A stretch of 64,000 bases of DNA from Paractinoplanes atraurantiacus (GCF_900215205.1 NZ_OBDY01000036.1:1-64000); one strand, 5' to 3'. Counted from the stretch's first letter, positions 19,801-27,791 are shown. A program made the numbers and translations. The notes: a model not told the origin generated them from the sequence alone.

Positions 19801-22800
19801 ACTCTCATTCCACGTCACTATGTTGGCCAGCACGATCTGTTGGCCGCTGTTGAACCGCGCCTGGTCCACTTCGGGATTTGCCACATCCGGGTCGGTCAGG
19901 ACCCAGGTCATGGCCCAGATGTCCTGCTTACGAGCGCCTTTTGCACGGAGCAACTGGTTGCGTGTCAACGTGAACCGAGGTAGGCCCGCTTGCCCGAGGA
20001 CCTCCTCGAACCTCTTTTGAATGGCGTCATCGGTGACCGGCTGGTTCTCGAGCCGGAGCATCGTTGCCGCGTCCGAAGGGACGCCCGGCGGATCGGGATC
20101 CGTGCGGTGGGCGGATCGGACGGCGTTGTTGACCGCCTGCCGCCACGTGTCGATGTCCATCGGAGCGCCGGTCCGCGTCTCGACCTCGTTTCGGGTCGGC
20201 GCGTCAGAAGCCGGAGGGGCCAGGGCCGGGTCGGCGACGGTTGCCCGAGGGTAGGCCTCGTGGAATTGGCTGTGTCTCCACTGCACTCTGTTCGCCAGCA
20301 CGATCCGCTGGCTGCTGTGACGTTGCGCCCGCGCCACTCTCTCGGGTGCCATGTCCGGGTGGGTCTCGACCGCCTCCATCGTCGAGATGTCCTCCTGAAG
20401 TGTCGTTCGCGCACGCCTCAACTGGTCGCCGGTCAGCGTGAACCGCGGTAGACCGGCTTGCGCGAGGACCTCCTCGAACCTCGTTTGGATCGCTTCGTCG
20501 GTGGCCGGCTGGTCGCGGAGTCGCTGGATCGTCGCCGCGTTCGACTGATCGAGATCCGTGCGGGCGACCCGGACGGCGTCGCTGACTGCCCGCCGCCACG
20601 AAGCGATGTCCATCGGGCCGTCGACAAGCGGCGCTTCCGGCTCGGCCGGAGGGCCGGTCCGCGTCTCGACCGGGGCCGGCGCGGGCTCGCCGGCCGGAGG
20701 TGGGGCCGGTTCCTCCGGGCGCGGGGTGAGAGTTCGGAGGGGGATTTCCGGTGTGCCGGGCACCAGCAGGTTCTGGCCGAAGGGCCGGGGCCGCGGATCC
20801 TTTCTGCTGAGGGCTCGCCGGAGTGTCTGCGGGATCTGCTCAACGGCTCGGCGGCCGGTCGAGAGCCGGGACGGGCGGGGATCGTCAGGTGCCGGGCCGG
20901 CGTTGTCATGGGAGCTTCGGTTGCCGTCGACGAGGACGGCGTCGTACCGGCCGGGCCGGGGTTCCCGCAGCACGATCGGATCAGGATCGGTCCGGGGTGG
21001 GCTCACCCAGAGTTCATTCGGGTCGGGGTTCGCCGTCCGGACCTCGAGCGGCAGGCCCAGGACCTCGGTCACGGCCAGGGCGAAGCCGTTACCGAAGCCT
21101 TCGTCGTCCCAGAGCCAGTGCCGGACCGCCTCGAGGGACTGCCTCCGGTCGTCGCCGTTCGGTGTCCGCCCGTTCGTGCGCACCAGCCGATCGAGGGCCT
21201 CCCTGTGCCCCGGTTCGGCGAGACGTTGCCGGACACGGGCGATCAGCACGTCGGTGACCGGCTGCACGTGGGCGTCGGTGAACAGCGCGGTGATGTCCTC
21301 CGGGGCTGTCACCTCACCCACTCGCCGCAGCCACGCGGATTGCGCCTCGTCGAAGCCGCCCAGGCCGAGAACCCGGCGCGGCGCGGCCGCGATGACGGCA
21401 TGGAGCAGCGAGTGGGGACCGACGGGTGTTTCGATCACTACGTCCCGGGTCGACGTCGGCCCGGTGTCCGGCGACGGCGGGCCCGGTGACGGCGCGGCCG
21501 CCGGGAGGGGAGGCAGCGGCTTCGGCGCCAGAGCCTCGTAATGGCTCCTGTTGACACGGTGCAGCGCGAGCCAGGGCCGGTGTTCGCCGAGCTGTATGCC
21601 ATCGACGCCCGCGTGGAGCCCTTTCAGCGCGATGTTGACGTCGAGCATGCGAGCGAGCACGTAGATGGTGAAATCACCAGCCGGCGTGTTCCACAGAACG
21701 GTCCTTCTCAGGGTCTGCCGCATGACCTCCGGGTAGCTCAGCCCGTCGGTGATCAGCTTGCGGAGTTCGGCCTCGGCCTGAGGGTTCCTCAGGTGCTGAT
21801 CTGTCGCCGAGGTCTCCGCGGCTTCGAGCTCGTCCAGCAACGTGTCAGTGGTTCTCTGCTCCCCGCCGAAGGGCACGGCGTCGGCGTCGGTCATGCGCTC
21901 GGCCGCGTTGCGCCGGAAGGCCGCCGCCAGCTCGGTCGCCGGCGTGTCATCGCGATAGGCCGGCACCCAGGAAGGCAAGGTGACCCCCTGCTCGTAGGCG
22001 CTGCGCAGGATCGCGTGGAAGAGGCAGTCTCCGTCCGTGCCTACCTCGATCTCGGTCAGCGCCGACAAGTTCGGGGGTGTCGCCGGCTCCGCTTCCGGCC
22101 GGGAAGGTCCCTCCGGTGTGGTCTCGACCGCCCGGCTGCCGTCCGCGGAGCCGACCGGGCCCAGTGTCGTGGGCACGACCGCGGTGCCGGCCGGCGTCAC
22201 GTCGATGTCGCCGGCGGCGATGAAGTACGGCTGTTGCCCCGCGGGCGGAACGATCGACCGGCCGCTCTGGCCGTCGAGGAACAGCACCCCGTCGCCGTCG
22301 TTGAAGACGTTCACGACGTGCAGCCGGCCGGCCGCGTTCCGGAAGATGGCCAGACCATGCGCGCCGGGGCCGGCTTTCCCGACGGCCTCGGCGATCGTGT
22401 CGGCCGAGGCGACCTGGAGCAGCCGGCGTGGCTCGGTCACGCCGCTGTTGGCGTAATTGACGACGTCGACCATGACGACACCCTGGGCGAACCCCGGATC
22501 GCCGGTCGCGATACCGGGCGCGGTGAACACCAGGTCCCCGATGAGGGTCATGTGGGTCGCCACGGCCGTGAAGAAGCAGTTCCGGGCCCACTGCTGGTCG
22601 TTCAGATCGCGGTGTCCGCCGTCGTTGACCTGGGCGAGCCAGCCGTAACGGCCGGCGAACACGGCCTCGGCGTCGCCCTCCGGCGCCCACCTCCGCCATT
22701 CGGGCCGCGGCGCCGTGGGCCAGCCGAGAGGTTCGAGGTGGGCGGCCAGGGTGGGATCCGGGGCGTACGCGACCTGACCGTCCGTGGCCTTCGGCATGAT

Positions 22801-24654
22801 CCGGCGCACGCCATCCACGGTGGAGTTCATCGCCGAGACGGCGTCGGGCCGGTCCGGCGCCGGTTGCGCCGTCAGCTGAGCCAGAAAGGGCGTGCCGGGC
22901 GGCGACATGATGAGGCGGGGGCCCCGGTGGTCGAGGGCGTGCCCGTAGGCGGCTTGCAGGGCATCGGGGTTGCGGCGCAGCTCGGCCGGCGTGCCGGGCA
23001 CCTTCGTTCCCTCGGCGGCCAGGCGCTGCGCGGTGCTGTGCAGTTGGTCGTCGCTGTGCAGCGCCGCCCCCAGGTAGGGCACGTCGGCGGGGCCGGTTCC
23101 CATCAGGACCGGCTGCGCCGGCAGGGTGATGCCCGCGGGCGAGAGGCCCGCGTCGACGAGCACGCCGCCGTGCTCGTGGAGGACGGCGAGCGCGCCGTGC
23201 TCGGGCAAGGGCTGCAGGCTCAGACTCGGATGGGCGGCGACGACGTTGGCGGGCGCCCAGGCCTGCACCGACCATCCGTCGGCGGTGTTGTCGGTCCAGG
23301 CGGCGATGCTGTCATGAAGGTCGTCGGCGGTGCCGCCGGTGACCATCACGTGGACGATCTGAGGTACGGGCCGCGGGTCGGTTCCCGGCCCGCCGAGTGT
23401 CACCGCGGGGCTGCGCGTCGGCGCGAGGATCTCACCTCCCGAGGGGGTGGCCGGCGCCGCACCCCGGACCCCGTCCCCTGGAATCGGGCCGTCGAAGGCC
23501 ACCGCCGGGGACGGATCGCCGTCCGCGGCGAGGACCGGTGGCGGCGAACCCGGGCCGGTCGGTAGCTGCGCGCCGGCGTCAGGGGTCACCGTCGGTGTCG
23601 GTGTCCGGTCATCGGCACCGGACGGCTCTGCCACCTCCCGGTGCGTGATGTGGCGCAACTTGCCGCCCGAGACGTCGCCAAGGGTCTCGAACCCGGTCGA
23701 CGTGAGACCGGACGCGGCGCCGCCCCAGACCGCCTGCCAGTCCCAGCCTTGACCGTAGATGACCCCGGCCACGCCTTCGGTCAGCCCTTCGGAGACGGGA
23801 CTGGCCGCGATCTCGTATCCGTGACCGCCGTGATGGGGCGGCGGCACCGGTGGCTGCCCGCCGGTGGTGCCCGGCCCGTCCCGATGGCCGGCTTTGGTGG
23901 CCGGCGGGAGTGCGCCGTCGAGGTCGGGGCCGTGCCGGCCGTTCGGTGCCTCGCCCGGCCCCCGGTTGAGGAACTTGCCGAACTGCGGGCCGAGGGCCCT
24001 GAACAGACCGCCGACGCCCACGTGCATGATGCCGCCGAGCGAGCCGACCTCGGCCGCCTTGCGTACCTTTTCCCAGTCGATGTCCTTGCGCGAGCCGTCG
24101 CGGATCTGGATCGCCTGCACGATCAGGACCATCAGCACCTGCATGCCGACGCCGGCCACCTGGGCGACGCCGATCTGCACCAGGATCCGGATCAGCCAGG
24201 AGATGACCCGCGAACGACCCACCAGCAGCCGGAGCAGGAAGCTCTGCATCAGGCCGGGAAACAGCCACGACAACGCCAGCGCGATCGTGAACTCGATCAG
24301 CAGCTCGATCAGCGTCGCGATGATCATCAGCTTGGCGAACTCGACCTCGGTCGCCGTGTCCGCGAAGTCGTCGCCGAAGCGGTTCACGTACCGTCCGGCC
24401 AGCGGGAGGAAGCCGGGTTCGTCGATGTACTCGCGCATCGCGTCGACGAAGGCCCGGTCCGCCTCGCCGGTCATGTTCTCGGAGATCGAGTTCACCGCGG
24501 CCACGAAGTCGGGTTGCAGAGCCTCGATGTCGATCCCGAGGGTCTTGAGCACCTCGGCCATCTGCCGCAGCTTGTCCTCGTCGGTGGCCGGGAACTGTTC
24601 GCCGGACAGCCAGAACTGAAAGCGGTTCAGTTCATCGGAGACATCGAGACCCAC
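13831..24654 (-). CDS. Giant T7SS-linked multidomain protein 1 (WXG100-like / GT-like / Tox-PL / OTU), about 3607 aa
   Basis: Start GTG 24654 has GAGGAGG 7 bases upstream and matches the start of its paralogue at 49376. Residues 1-105: helical WXG100-like, CpnT-type N-terminus, with M61-T-G63 where WxG is expected. Residues 108-186: hydrophobic helices. About 230-425: Pro/Gly linker. 428-560: fold resembling TcdA/TcdB-type glycosyltransferases (IVHVMV; HEHGGVLVDAG with Asp501), but without a true DXD. About 680-800: Tox-PL glutamine-deamidase-type papain fold with Cys693, His779 and Asp794 (LDGQSG). 870-1045: OTU cysteine protease with Cys877 (DGDCLFHA) and His1038 (SHYEAL). 1070-1245: a second OTU-like copy lacking both residues. 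1345-1680: tandem repeats. About 1780-3607: beta-rich, Arg/Ser/Gly-patterned, no family recognised. No signal peptide, so export by the neighbouring T7SS is expected. Likely effector or polymorphic toxin; the host target is unknown. Confidence 0.85.
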   Translation of the reverse strand: MGLDVSDELNRFQFWLSGEQFPATDEDKLRQMAEVLKTLGIDIEALQPDFVAAVNSISENMTGEADRAFVDAMREYIDEPGFLPLAGRYVNRFGDDFADTATEVEFAKLMIIATLIELLIEFTIALALSWLFPGLMQSFLLRLLVGRSRVISWLIRILVQIGVAQVAGVGMQVLMVLIVQAIQIRDGSRKDIDWEKVRKAAEVGSLGGIMHVGVGGLFRALGPQFGKFLNRGPGEAPNGRHGPDLDGALPPATKAGHRDGPGTTGGQPPVPPPHHGGHGYEIAASPVSEGLTEGVAGVIYGQGWDWQAVWGGAASGLTSTGFETLGDVSGGKLRHITHREVAEPSGADDRTPTPTVTPDAGAQLPTGPGSPPPVLAADGDPSPAVAFDGPIPGDGVRGAAPATPSGGEILAPTRSPAVTLGGPGTDPRPVPQIVHVMVTGGTADDLHDSIAAWTDNTADGWSVQAWAPANVVAAHPSLSLQPLPEHGALAVLHEHGGVLVDAGLSPAGITLPAQPVLMGTGPADVPYLGAALHSDDQLHSTAQRLAAEGTKVPGTPAELRRNPDALQAAYGHALDHRGPRLIMSPPGTPFLAQLTAQPAPDRPDAVSAMNSTVDGVRRIMPKATDGQVAYAPDPTLAAHLEPLGWPTAPRPEWRRWAPEGDAEAVFAGRYGWLAQVNDGGHRDLNDQQWARNCFFTAVATHMTLIGDLVFTAPGIATGDPGFAQGVVMVDVVNYANSGVTEPRRLLQVASADTIAEAVGKAGPGAHGLAIFRNAAGRLHVVNVFNDGDGVLFLDGQSGRSIVPPAGQQPYFIAAGDIDVTPAGTAVVPTTLGPVGSADGSRAVETTPEGPSRPEAEPATPPNLSALTEIEVGTDGDCLFHAILRSAYEQGVTLPSWVPAYRDDTPATELAAAFRRNAAERMTDADAVPFGGEQRTTDTLLDELEAAETSATDQHLRNPQAEAELRKLITDGLSYPEVMRQTLRRTVLWNTPAGDFTIYVLARMLDVNIALKGLHAGVDGIQLGEHRPWLALHRVNRSHYEALAPKPLPPLPAAAPSPGPPSPDTGPTSTRDVVIETPVGPHSLLHAVIAAAPRRVLGLGGFDEAQSAWLRRVGEVTAPEDITALFTDAHVQPVTDVLIARVRQRLAEPGHREALDRLVRTNGRTPNGDDRRQSLEAVRHWLWDDEGFGNGFALAVTEVLGLPLEVRTANPDPNELWVSPPRTDPDPIVLREPRPGRYDAVLVDGNRSSHDNAGPAPDDPRPSRLSTGRRAVEQIPQTLRRALSRKDPRPRPFGQNLLVPGTPEIPLRTLTPRPEEPAPPPAGEPAPAPVETRTGPPAEPEAPLVDGPMDIASWRRAVSDAVRVARTDLDQSNAATIQRLRDQPATDEAIQTRFEEVLAQAGLPRFTLTGDQLRRARTTLQEDISTMEAVETHPDMAPERVARAQRHSSQRIVLANRVQWRHSQFHEAYPRATVADPALAPPASDAPTRNEVETRTGAPMDIDTWRQAVNNAVRSAHRTDPDPPGVPSDAATMLRLENQPVTDDAIQKRFEEVLGQAGLPRFTLTRNQLLRAKGARKQDIWAMTWVLTDPDVANPEVDQARFNSGQQIVLANIVTWNESQYREAFPPGIVAVPPAEPEAPLAVTPMDIDAWRRGAGGAVDPPTATTIQPLESQHVELTPTPRPPSPDSDSDSDSSTIRAYPASETETIRPYRAGDTEAIRANPAAEIGGADAAAPPAATPETPPEVPVESGPPTEEAPPDPGGVPAPGSPRADARLGHAVRGVGTPRDGIPGMAEFLDKLGQTLARHNITVAGAQLTKLAGDLLPRYRYLVADGWPHDVGGAEVRFTLELREPELDVDSTPEPKTEDRDSTTEESKQQSDEDDFRSPEASQLTKGDFQTGGHSGGQSHQASAYRGGVSASVGFGVAPTALQNVRIGTGFTLVANAVTRGTSHGRYAEQGRVLDVRTTQSVLSYGITLRAHITLPGTLDPLPTPVAHSPRDRLKVLMPWHLLMPVPAGLVRAAQPESGTKGEGPDLVHIPQTFYTIQTTGLVPLGRSIAEKLDLKAGTQARRDLLEGLEQVSLHLEPAIEGHAFWLYGDARRTTRIAQVTVIARRVEGGDRRHGVASDEAHIEKVRTAVVSDGDSQSSESSITPSVFAEASVVPVPGLSLGPKAEIAYTAADVDTVDSGRGNLRVQVSRYTGRATTHGLTMMFEARIETRNSPGDSLSVKAVRGESVVTVSEAEAFSHGFEVDREAFRDPPVTATGTTVPFDPSKIRFTGQDDQPETKPTLPGHIERGLLGQVMVELERDAARELRKALRAELSRHGFLVPRPDLPFQKQPHERVLINGDRMANLVSKSGFEAFMPEMMQDGTSLTLTVHEGGVNRSARVTVYARLRPDTEAGTFVLRTGDLSSVYLAMGTAGHGQGMGGQHKWAWALSLVFGQSFVSHLKSISGGVRWERYRAAMDRVSTMTNKPTLMEYPGSVDKHHLPIELWATVDYGDATPRFVSPRITKTAQLHVLPHFDTPTTPPQELRGSVLTKGVLPHVGTRGLTAAAREMLPELTGPGKPADQEVSNFLSPISVLPNLAAVLQGRYSRQLSAPGLIREKRATIAVSGRPISIAYAGSTPDKYVSGQIDLGLFGGSQVDSQGRGRSVTPLRIRPGGAVDSPGLSGLEGGGDFSYRRGSSIGHVETYQSGVEYLNLNFHSAVAFQVVMDLFLAAAYERNGKLGWNTARRSAPRRFANLEAMVIFPKPVSLNLYAAGHLPMPPAALADVLGQWSAQKQALTGNAVAGALVRWHLDQLIGTMTDRLGPERQEWARELVQRLSTEERLSVRPQTGRWFTQMFGLALPARADPFAGLLLPQYLTAGLFGRAAGPQRNPLGFAVVQDIVFNGGHQLVQVVQDAIDKVHPGALARPVRQWDDHEGAVTGSLLSGTGLVDATFAGNRFWPLFNQMNTREGYSISFFVPNGALGHILKVNVSSGWTSMPEVTDLLEGTGIEQYLHGHWSNKKTIGRSHGFGIGNPALNMSGDDTVRDGEKEDKTPDVRGGVAATVSTGQNESAARADVSSQEQTAYEHNAGYVAQSDFQLRVTVSRHERPKRPVMNKLNRVVTLLTRRPDVEAKTLTGRAEIRLPKALLEAKPFPPSLDIDLTAVGRLPGDAIVFQVIADDAAAIGNRLVAGLPPGADNKRAQLPTSLVAKLQTSGLASFLPAALQPNGAEIASKLYDPGRSKDPTKLTLEASLFDLHGISLLNGTGTGRYAKGQTGNESNVTTDTVAVSGNFSTGGDPRLSELDPQHVDTPYGKDSMALTMSGAHSLAPHNNFGRGGNGRIEDHLKQVGPTVFARARLLARLTAGEQTHLTVAQYSSLTAEQQKGAVAALNGPGHSLGGVRSEYFGGEVFLLIHADEFHQLTKDIAERRPAPERLPSPSPAAVRESAHRIDLDRLFDDEAGLQPDGGLALGRIAQQVRRQLRQGQTVVLETAPDVQNRKSHGWARAWARERIRSEYGRTDGDLSSFAPLISKLSEWRRTGHTPGSGEGKQFRADVEKVLPRGAAYPMLAYLDEKHLRQLAALVAKYSRAPVWLRILDADGSSRWVEVDHDGRYHGPTGP
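19620..20613 (-). repeat. Tandem internal repeats (about 150 codons each) in giant protein 1
   Basis: Three units begin with PMDIxxWR at M1348, M1499 and M1645 (codons at 20613, 20160 and 19722), periods 453 and 438 bases. Units 1 and 2 share RFEEVLxQAGLPRFTLT and QxIVLANxVxWxxSQ. The third is truncated after about 30 residues. They look helical and lie between the enzymatic half and the beta-rich half. Confidence 0.85.
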
Positions 24655-24731
24655 GGCTGGTCCTCCTCTTCTACCGAGGACGACGCAGGGAGACGGCGAA
24701 ACTTCAACAGCCGGCAAACACTCCGAAACGG

Positions 24732-24747
24732 CTTGGTAACACTTGGT
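24732..24747. promoter_or_regulatory. CTTGGT direct repeat in the giant-1/SARP divergent region
   Basis: CTTGGT-AACA-CTTGGT: two identical hexamers with a 4-base spacer. SARP regulators bind direct heptameric repeats, typically with 11-base period; this has a 10-base period. It sits in the 206-base gap (24655-24860) between the giant gene and the SARP gene, and could be where the SARP acts. The rest of the gap holds a possible -10 (TAGCCT at 24810) for the SARP gene without a good -35. Confidence 0.35.
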
Positions 24748-24860
24748 CGACGCCCGCCGTCGCCGAGGGCGCTCTAGTTCTTGTCCAGAAACTCTTCACA
24801 GTCGATGGCTAGCCTCGCTCGGGATCTTGCGTAAACCGGACGGAAACAGGGGAACAGTGC

Positions 24861-27791
24861 GTGACCGCAGCCAGTCAGCTCCCGGCCGGTGACGGCCCGG
24901 AGGCACTGCGACTTCAGATCATGGGCCCGTTGCGGGTCTGGCGTGGCGGCGCCGAGATCAACGCGGGGCCCCGGCAGCAACGGTGCCTGCTCGCCCTTCT
25001 GCTGGCCCGGGGAGGCCACCCGATCAGCATGACCGAGTTGGTCGCCCTGATCTGGGGCGCCGATCCGCCGGTCAGCGCGATCAGCGTCATTCACAAGTAC
25101 GTCGGGGTCCTGCGCCGCCTCCTCGAACCCGGCCTGCTGCCGCGGACGCCGGGCTCGTTCGTGTTGCGCAACGGCAACGGTTACCGGATCACCGCCGGCG
25201 CCGACACGCTCGACCTGATGCAGTTCCGCCGGCACGTCGCGGCGGCCCGCGCGGCCGCGGAGGAGGACCGGTGCGAACAGGCCCTCGCGCACTACTCCGA
25301 CGCCTTACGGCTGTGCCGCGGCTCGGCCGGCGAGTCGCTGTCCGACAGCGCGGGCGCGACCGCTGTTTTCGCGGGCATCGACGGCGAGTTCTTCGACGCG
25401 GCCGTGGCCGCGGCCGACCTCGCGATCCGGCTGCGCCGGCCGTCGGGGGTGCTCTCACCGCTGCGGCTGGCCGCCGAGATGGACCCGTTCAACGAGCTCG
25501 TGCACGCGAGCTTGGTGAACACGTTGGCCGCGGCCGGTCAGCAGGCGGAGGCGCTGGCGGTCTACCGGACCATCCGCAAACGCCTCGCCGACGACCTGGG
25601 CATCGATCCCGGCCAGAGCCTTCAGCAGGCCCATCAGCAGGTCCTCACGCAGAGCGCGCCGCCGCCGGCCCCGGAGCCGCCCCACCCGCCCGTGGTCTGG
25701 CCGGTCAGCGACGGTCTGGTGCCGGCCCCGCTGGTGCGGCCGGCGCAGCTGCCGCCGGACCTGTCGTTGTTCGTGGGGCGCTCGGCCGAGCTGGCCGTCC
25801 TCGGCGACCTGGTCGCCGGCATGCGGGACGACGCCCGGACCGGCCCGCTGGTGGTGGCCATCGACGGCATGGGCGGCGTCGGCAAGTCGACGCTCGCCGC
25901 CCGCTTCGCCCGTTCGGTGGCCGGCGAGTTCACCGACGGTCAGCTCTACCTCGACCTGCACGGCGAGCAGGGCGACGCGCTGCTGTCATTGCTGTACGCG
26001 CTGGGCGTTCCGGCGTCGAACGTGCCGGACACGTTCGACGCCCAGGTCGGCACCTATCGCAGCCTGACCGCGGGCAAGCGCATCCTGGTGCTGCTGGACA
26101 ACGTCGTCGACCCGGCCCGCGTACGCCCGTTGCTGCCCAACTCGGCCGAGAGCCTGGTGCTGATCACCAGCCGGCGTCCGCTGCTCGGCCTGGCCGCCTT
26201 CGAGGGCGCCCACCTGATGCATCTGGACGTGCCCGACCCGGCGTCGGCCCGGGAGTTGCTGCTGCGCCGCCTGAGCGCCACGCCGAACCGGACGGCGGCC
26301 GAACCGGACGCCGGGATCGTCGACGAGATCATCGAGTCGTGCGGGCGGCTGCCGCTGGCGGTGGCCATCCTGGCCGCGCGCCTGACCGCGCGGCCCAGCC
26401 TGTCGCTGGCCTCGGTGGCCGCCGGGCTGCGCGGGGCACGCCGGTTGGAGTCGTTCCCGGGCGGGCTGGCCGGGCATGACCCGCGCGCCGCCTTCGCCTG
26501 GTCCTACCGGCAGCTCAGCGACGGTGCGAGGCGGCTGTTCCGGCTGCTGGGGGTCGCGCTGGGGCCGGGGGTGACGGCCGCGGCGGCGGCCAGCCTGTCC
26601 GGCCTCGACCCGGACCGTACGCGCGCCGAGCTCGACGAGCTGTGCGAGGCCGCGCTGGTGACCGAGCACGAGGACGGCCGGTTCACCTCGCACGTTCTGG
26701 TCAAGGCCTATGCCGAGGAGCTTCTGCGGGACGTCGATCCGGCCGGCGAGCGGCGGGCGGCGATCAGCCGGCTGTTGCAGTACTACGTGCACAGCAGCTT
26801 CAACGCGCAGGTCGTGCTGCAGCCGCACCGCCTGCCGATCGAGCCCGATCCGGCGCTGCCCGGCGTCGCGCCCGAGCGGCCGGGCAGCTACGAGGAGGCC
26901 ATCGCCTGGTTCGCCGGCCAGCGGGAGGTGCTCAAGGAGGCCGTACGTGTCGCGGCCGACCTCGGCTACGGCATCGCGCCGTGGCAGCTCGCCATCACCA
27001 TGCAGCAGTACCTCCAGTGGACCGGGCGTTTCCAGGAGTGGGAAGAGGTCATGCGGTGGGCCCTGGATGCCGCACGGGCCGGTGGGGACGAGATCGGCGA
27101 GGCGCACGCCCTGCGGAGTCTGGCCGGCGCCCGGTGGTCGCTGGGCGGCAACGAGGAGGCGCTCGAACTCCTGCTGTCCGCCCTGGAGATCTTCGAGAAC
27201 CGGGACATGGTGCTGGAGCAGGCGCTGGTGCACACCAACCTGCATTGGGTCGACGAGGCGCTGGGCCGTGACCACGAGGCGCTGCTGCACGGCGAGCGGG
27301 CGCTGAAGCTCTACCGGACGATCGGTTACCGCCGGGCCGAGACCTTCGGCCTGATGTCGAACGGCCGGTCGCTGGCCCGGCTGGGCCGTCTGGAGGAGTC
27401 GGGGCAGTTGCTGGAGCAGGCACTGGAACTGCACCAGCAGATCCGCGGCGACCTCGAGGCGGCCTGGGACGCGACCCTGATCGCCGTCGAGGGGGAGACC
27501 CGGATGGCGATCGCGGCCAACCTCGCGCAGATGGGCCGGCTGCGCGAGGCGGCCGAGCAACTGGAGCTGTCGGCCGAGACGTCGCGCCGGGTGCGGCAGC
27601 GGCCCAATGAGTTCGAGGCGCTGGGCCGGCTGGCCGAGTTGCGTTTGGAGATGGGCGATCCGGTGGAGGCGCGGGCCGCCGTCGAGCGGGCCCGGCAGGT
27701 GCTCGCCGCCCTGCCCGACGGCGGTCCCGAACCGCTGCGCGCGCGTTTCGCCACCCTGACCGAGAAGCTGGAGCGGGCCGGTGCCAATTGA
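24861..27791 (+). CDS. SARP/AfsR-type transcriptional regulator (OmpR-like wHTH, BTAD, NB-ARC ATPase, TPR)
   Basis: 976 residues. Residues about 15-105: OmpR-like winged helix (LQIMGPLRVWRGGAEI, QQRCLLALLL). About 110-260: bacterial transcriptional activator domain of TPR type (EMDPFNELVHASLVNTL, YRTIRKRLADDLGIDPG). About 290-600: STAND/NB-ARC ATPase with Walker A at Lys342 (GMGGVGKST) and a Walker B-like ILVLLDNV. About 680-970: TPR repeats. This is the AfsR-type architecture of large SARP activators. GTG 24861 is preceded by AGGGGAAC. It is divergent from giant gene 1 and heads an operon with the SUKH protein and the mycosin, so it is the obvious candidate regulator of the T7SS island (inference). 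Confidence 0.92.
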   Translation: MTAASQLPAGDGPEALRLQIMGPLRVWRGGAEINAGPRQQRCLLALLLARGGHPISMTELVALIWGADPPVSAISVIHKYVGVLRRLLEPGLLPRTPGSFVLRNGNGYRITAGADTLDLMQFRRHVAAARAAAEEDRCEQALAHYSDALRLCRGSAGESLSDSAGATAVFAGIDGEFFDAAVAAADLAIRLRRPSGVLSPLRLAAEMDPFNELVHASLVNTLAAAGQQAEALAVYRTIRKRLADDLGIDPGQSLQQAHQQVLTQSAPPPAPEPPHPPVVWPVSDGLVPAPLVRPAQLPPDLSLFVGRSAELAVLGDLVAGMRDDARTGPLVVAIDGMGGVGKSTLAARFARSVAGEFTDGQLYLDLHGEQGDALLSLLYALGVPASNVPDTFDAQVGTYRSLTAGKRILVLLDNVVDPARVRPLLPNSAESLVLITSRRPLLGLAAFEGAHLMHLDVPDPASARELLLRRLSATPNRTAAEPDAGIVDEIIESCGRLPLAVAILAARLTARPSLSLASVAAGLRGARRLESFPGGLAGHDPRAAFAWSYRQLSDGARRLFRLLGVALGPGVTAAAAASLSGLDPDRTRAELDELCEAALVTEHEDGRFTSHVLVKAYAEELLRDVDPAGERRAAISRLLQYYVHSSFNAQVVLQPHRLPIEPDPALPGVAPERPGSYEEAIAWFAGQREVLKEAVRVAADLGYGIAPWQLAITMQQYLQWTGRFQEWEEVMRWALDAARAGGDEIGEAHALRSLAGARWSLGGNEEALELLLSALEIFENRDMVLEQALVHTNLHWVDEALGRDHEALLHGERALKLYRTIGYRRAETFGLMSNGRSLARLGRLEESGQLLEQALELHQQIRGDLEAAWDATLIAVEGETRMAIAANLAQMGRLREAAEQLELSAETSRRVRQRPNEFEALGRLAELRLEMGDPVEARAAVERARQVLAALPDGGPEPLRARFATLTEKLERAGAN

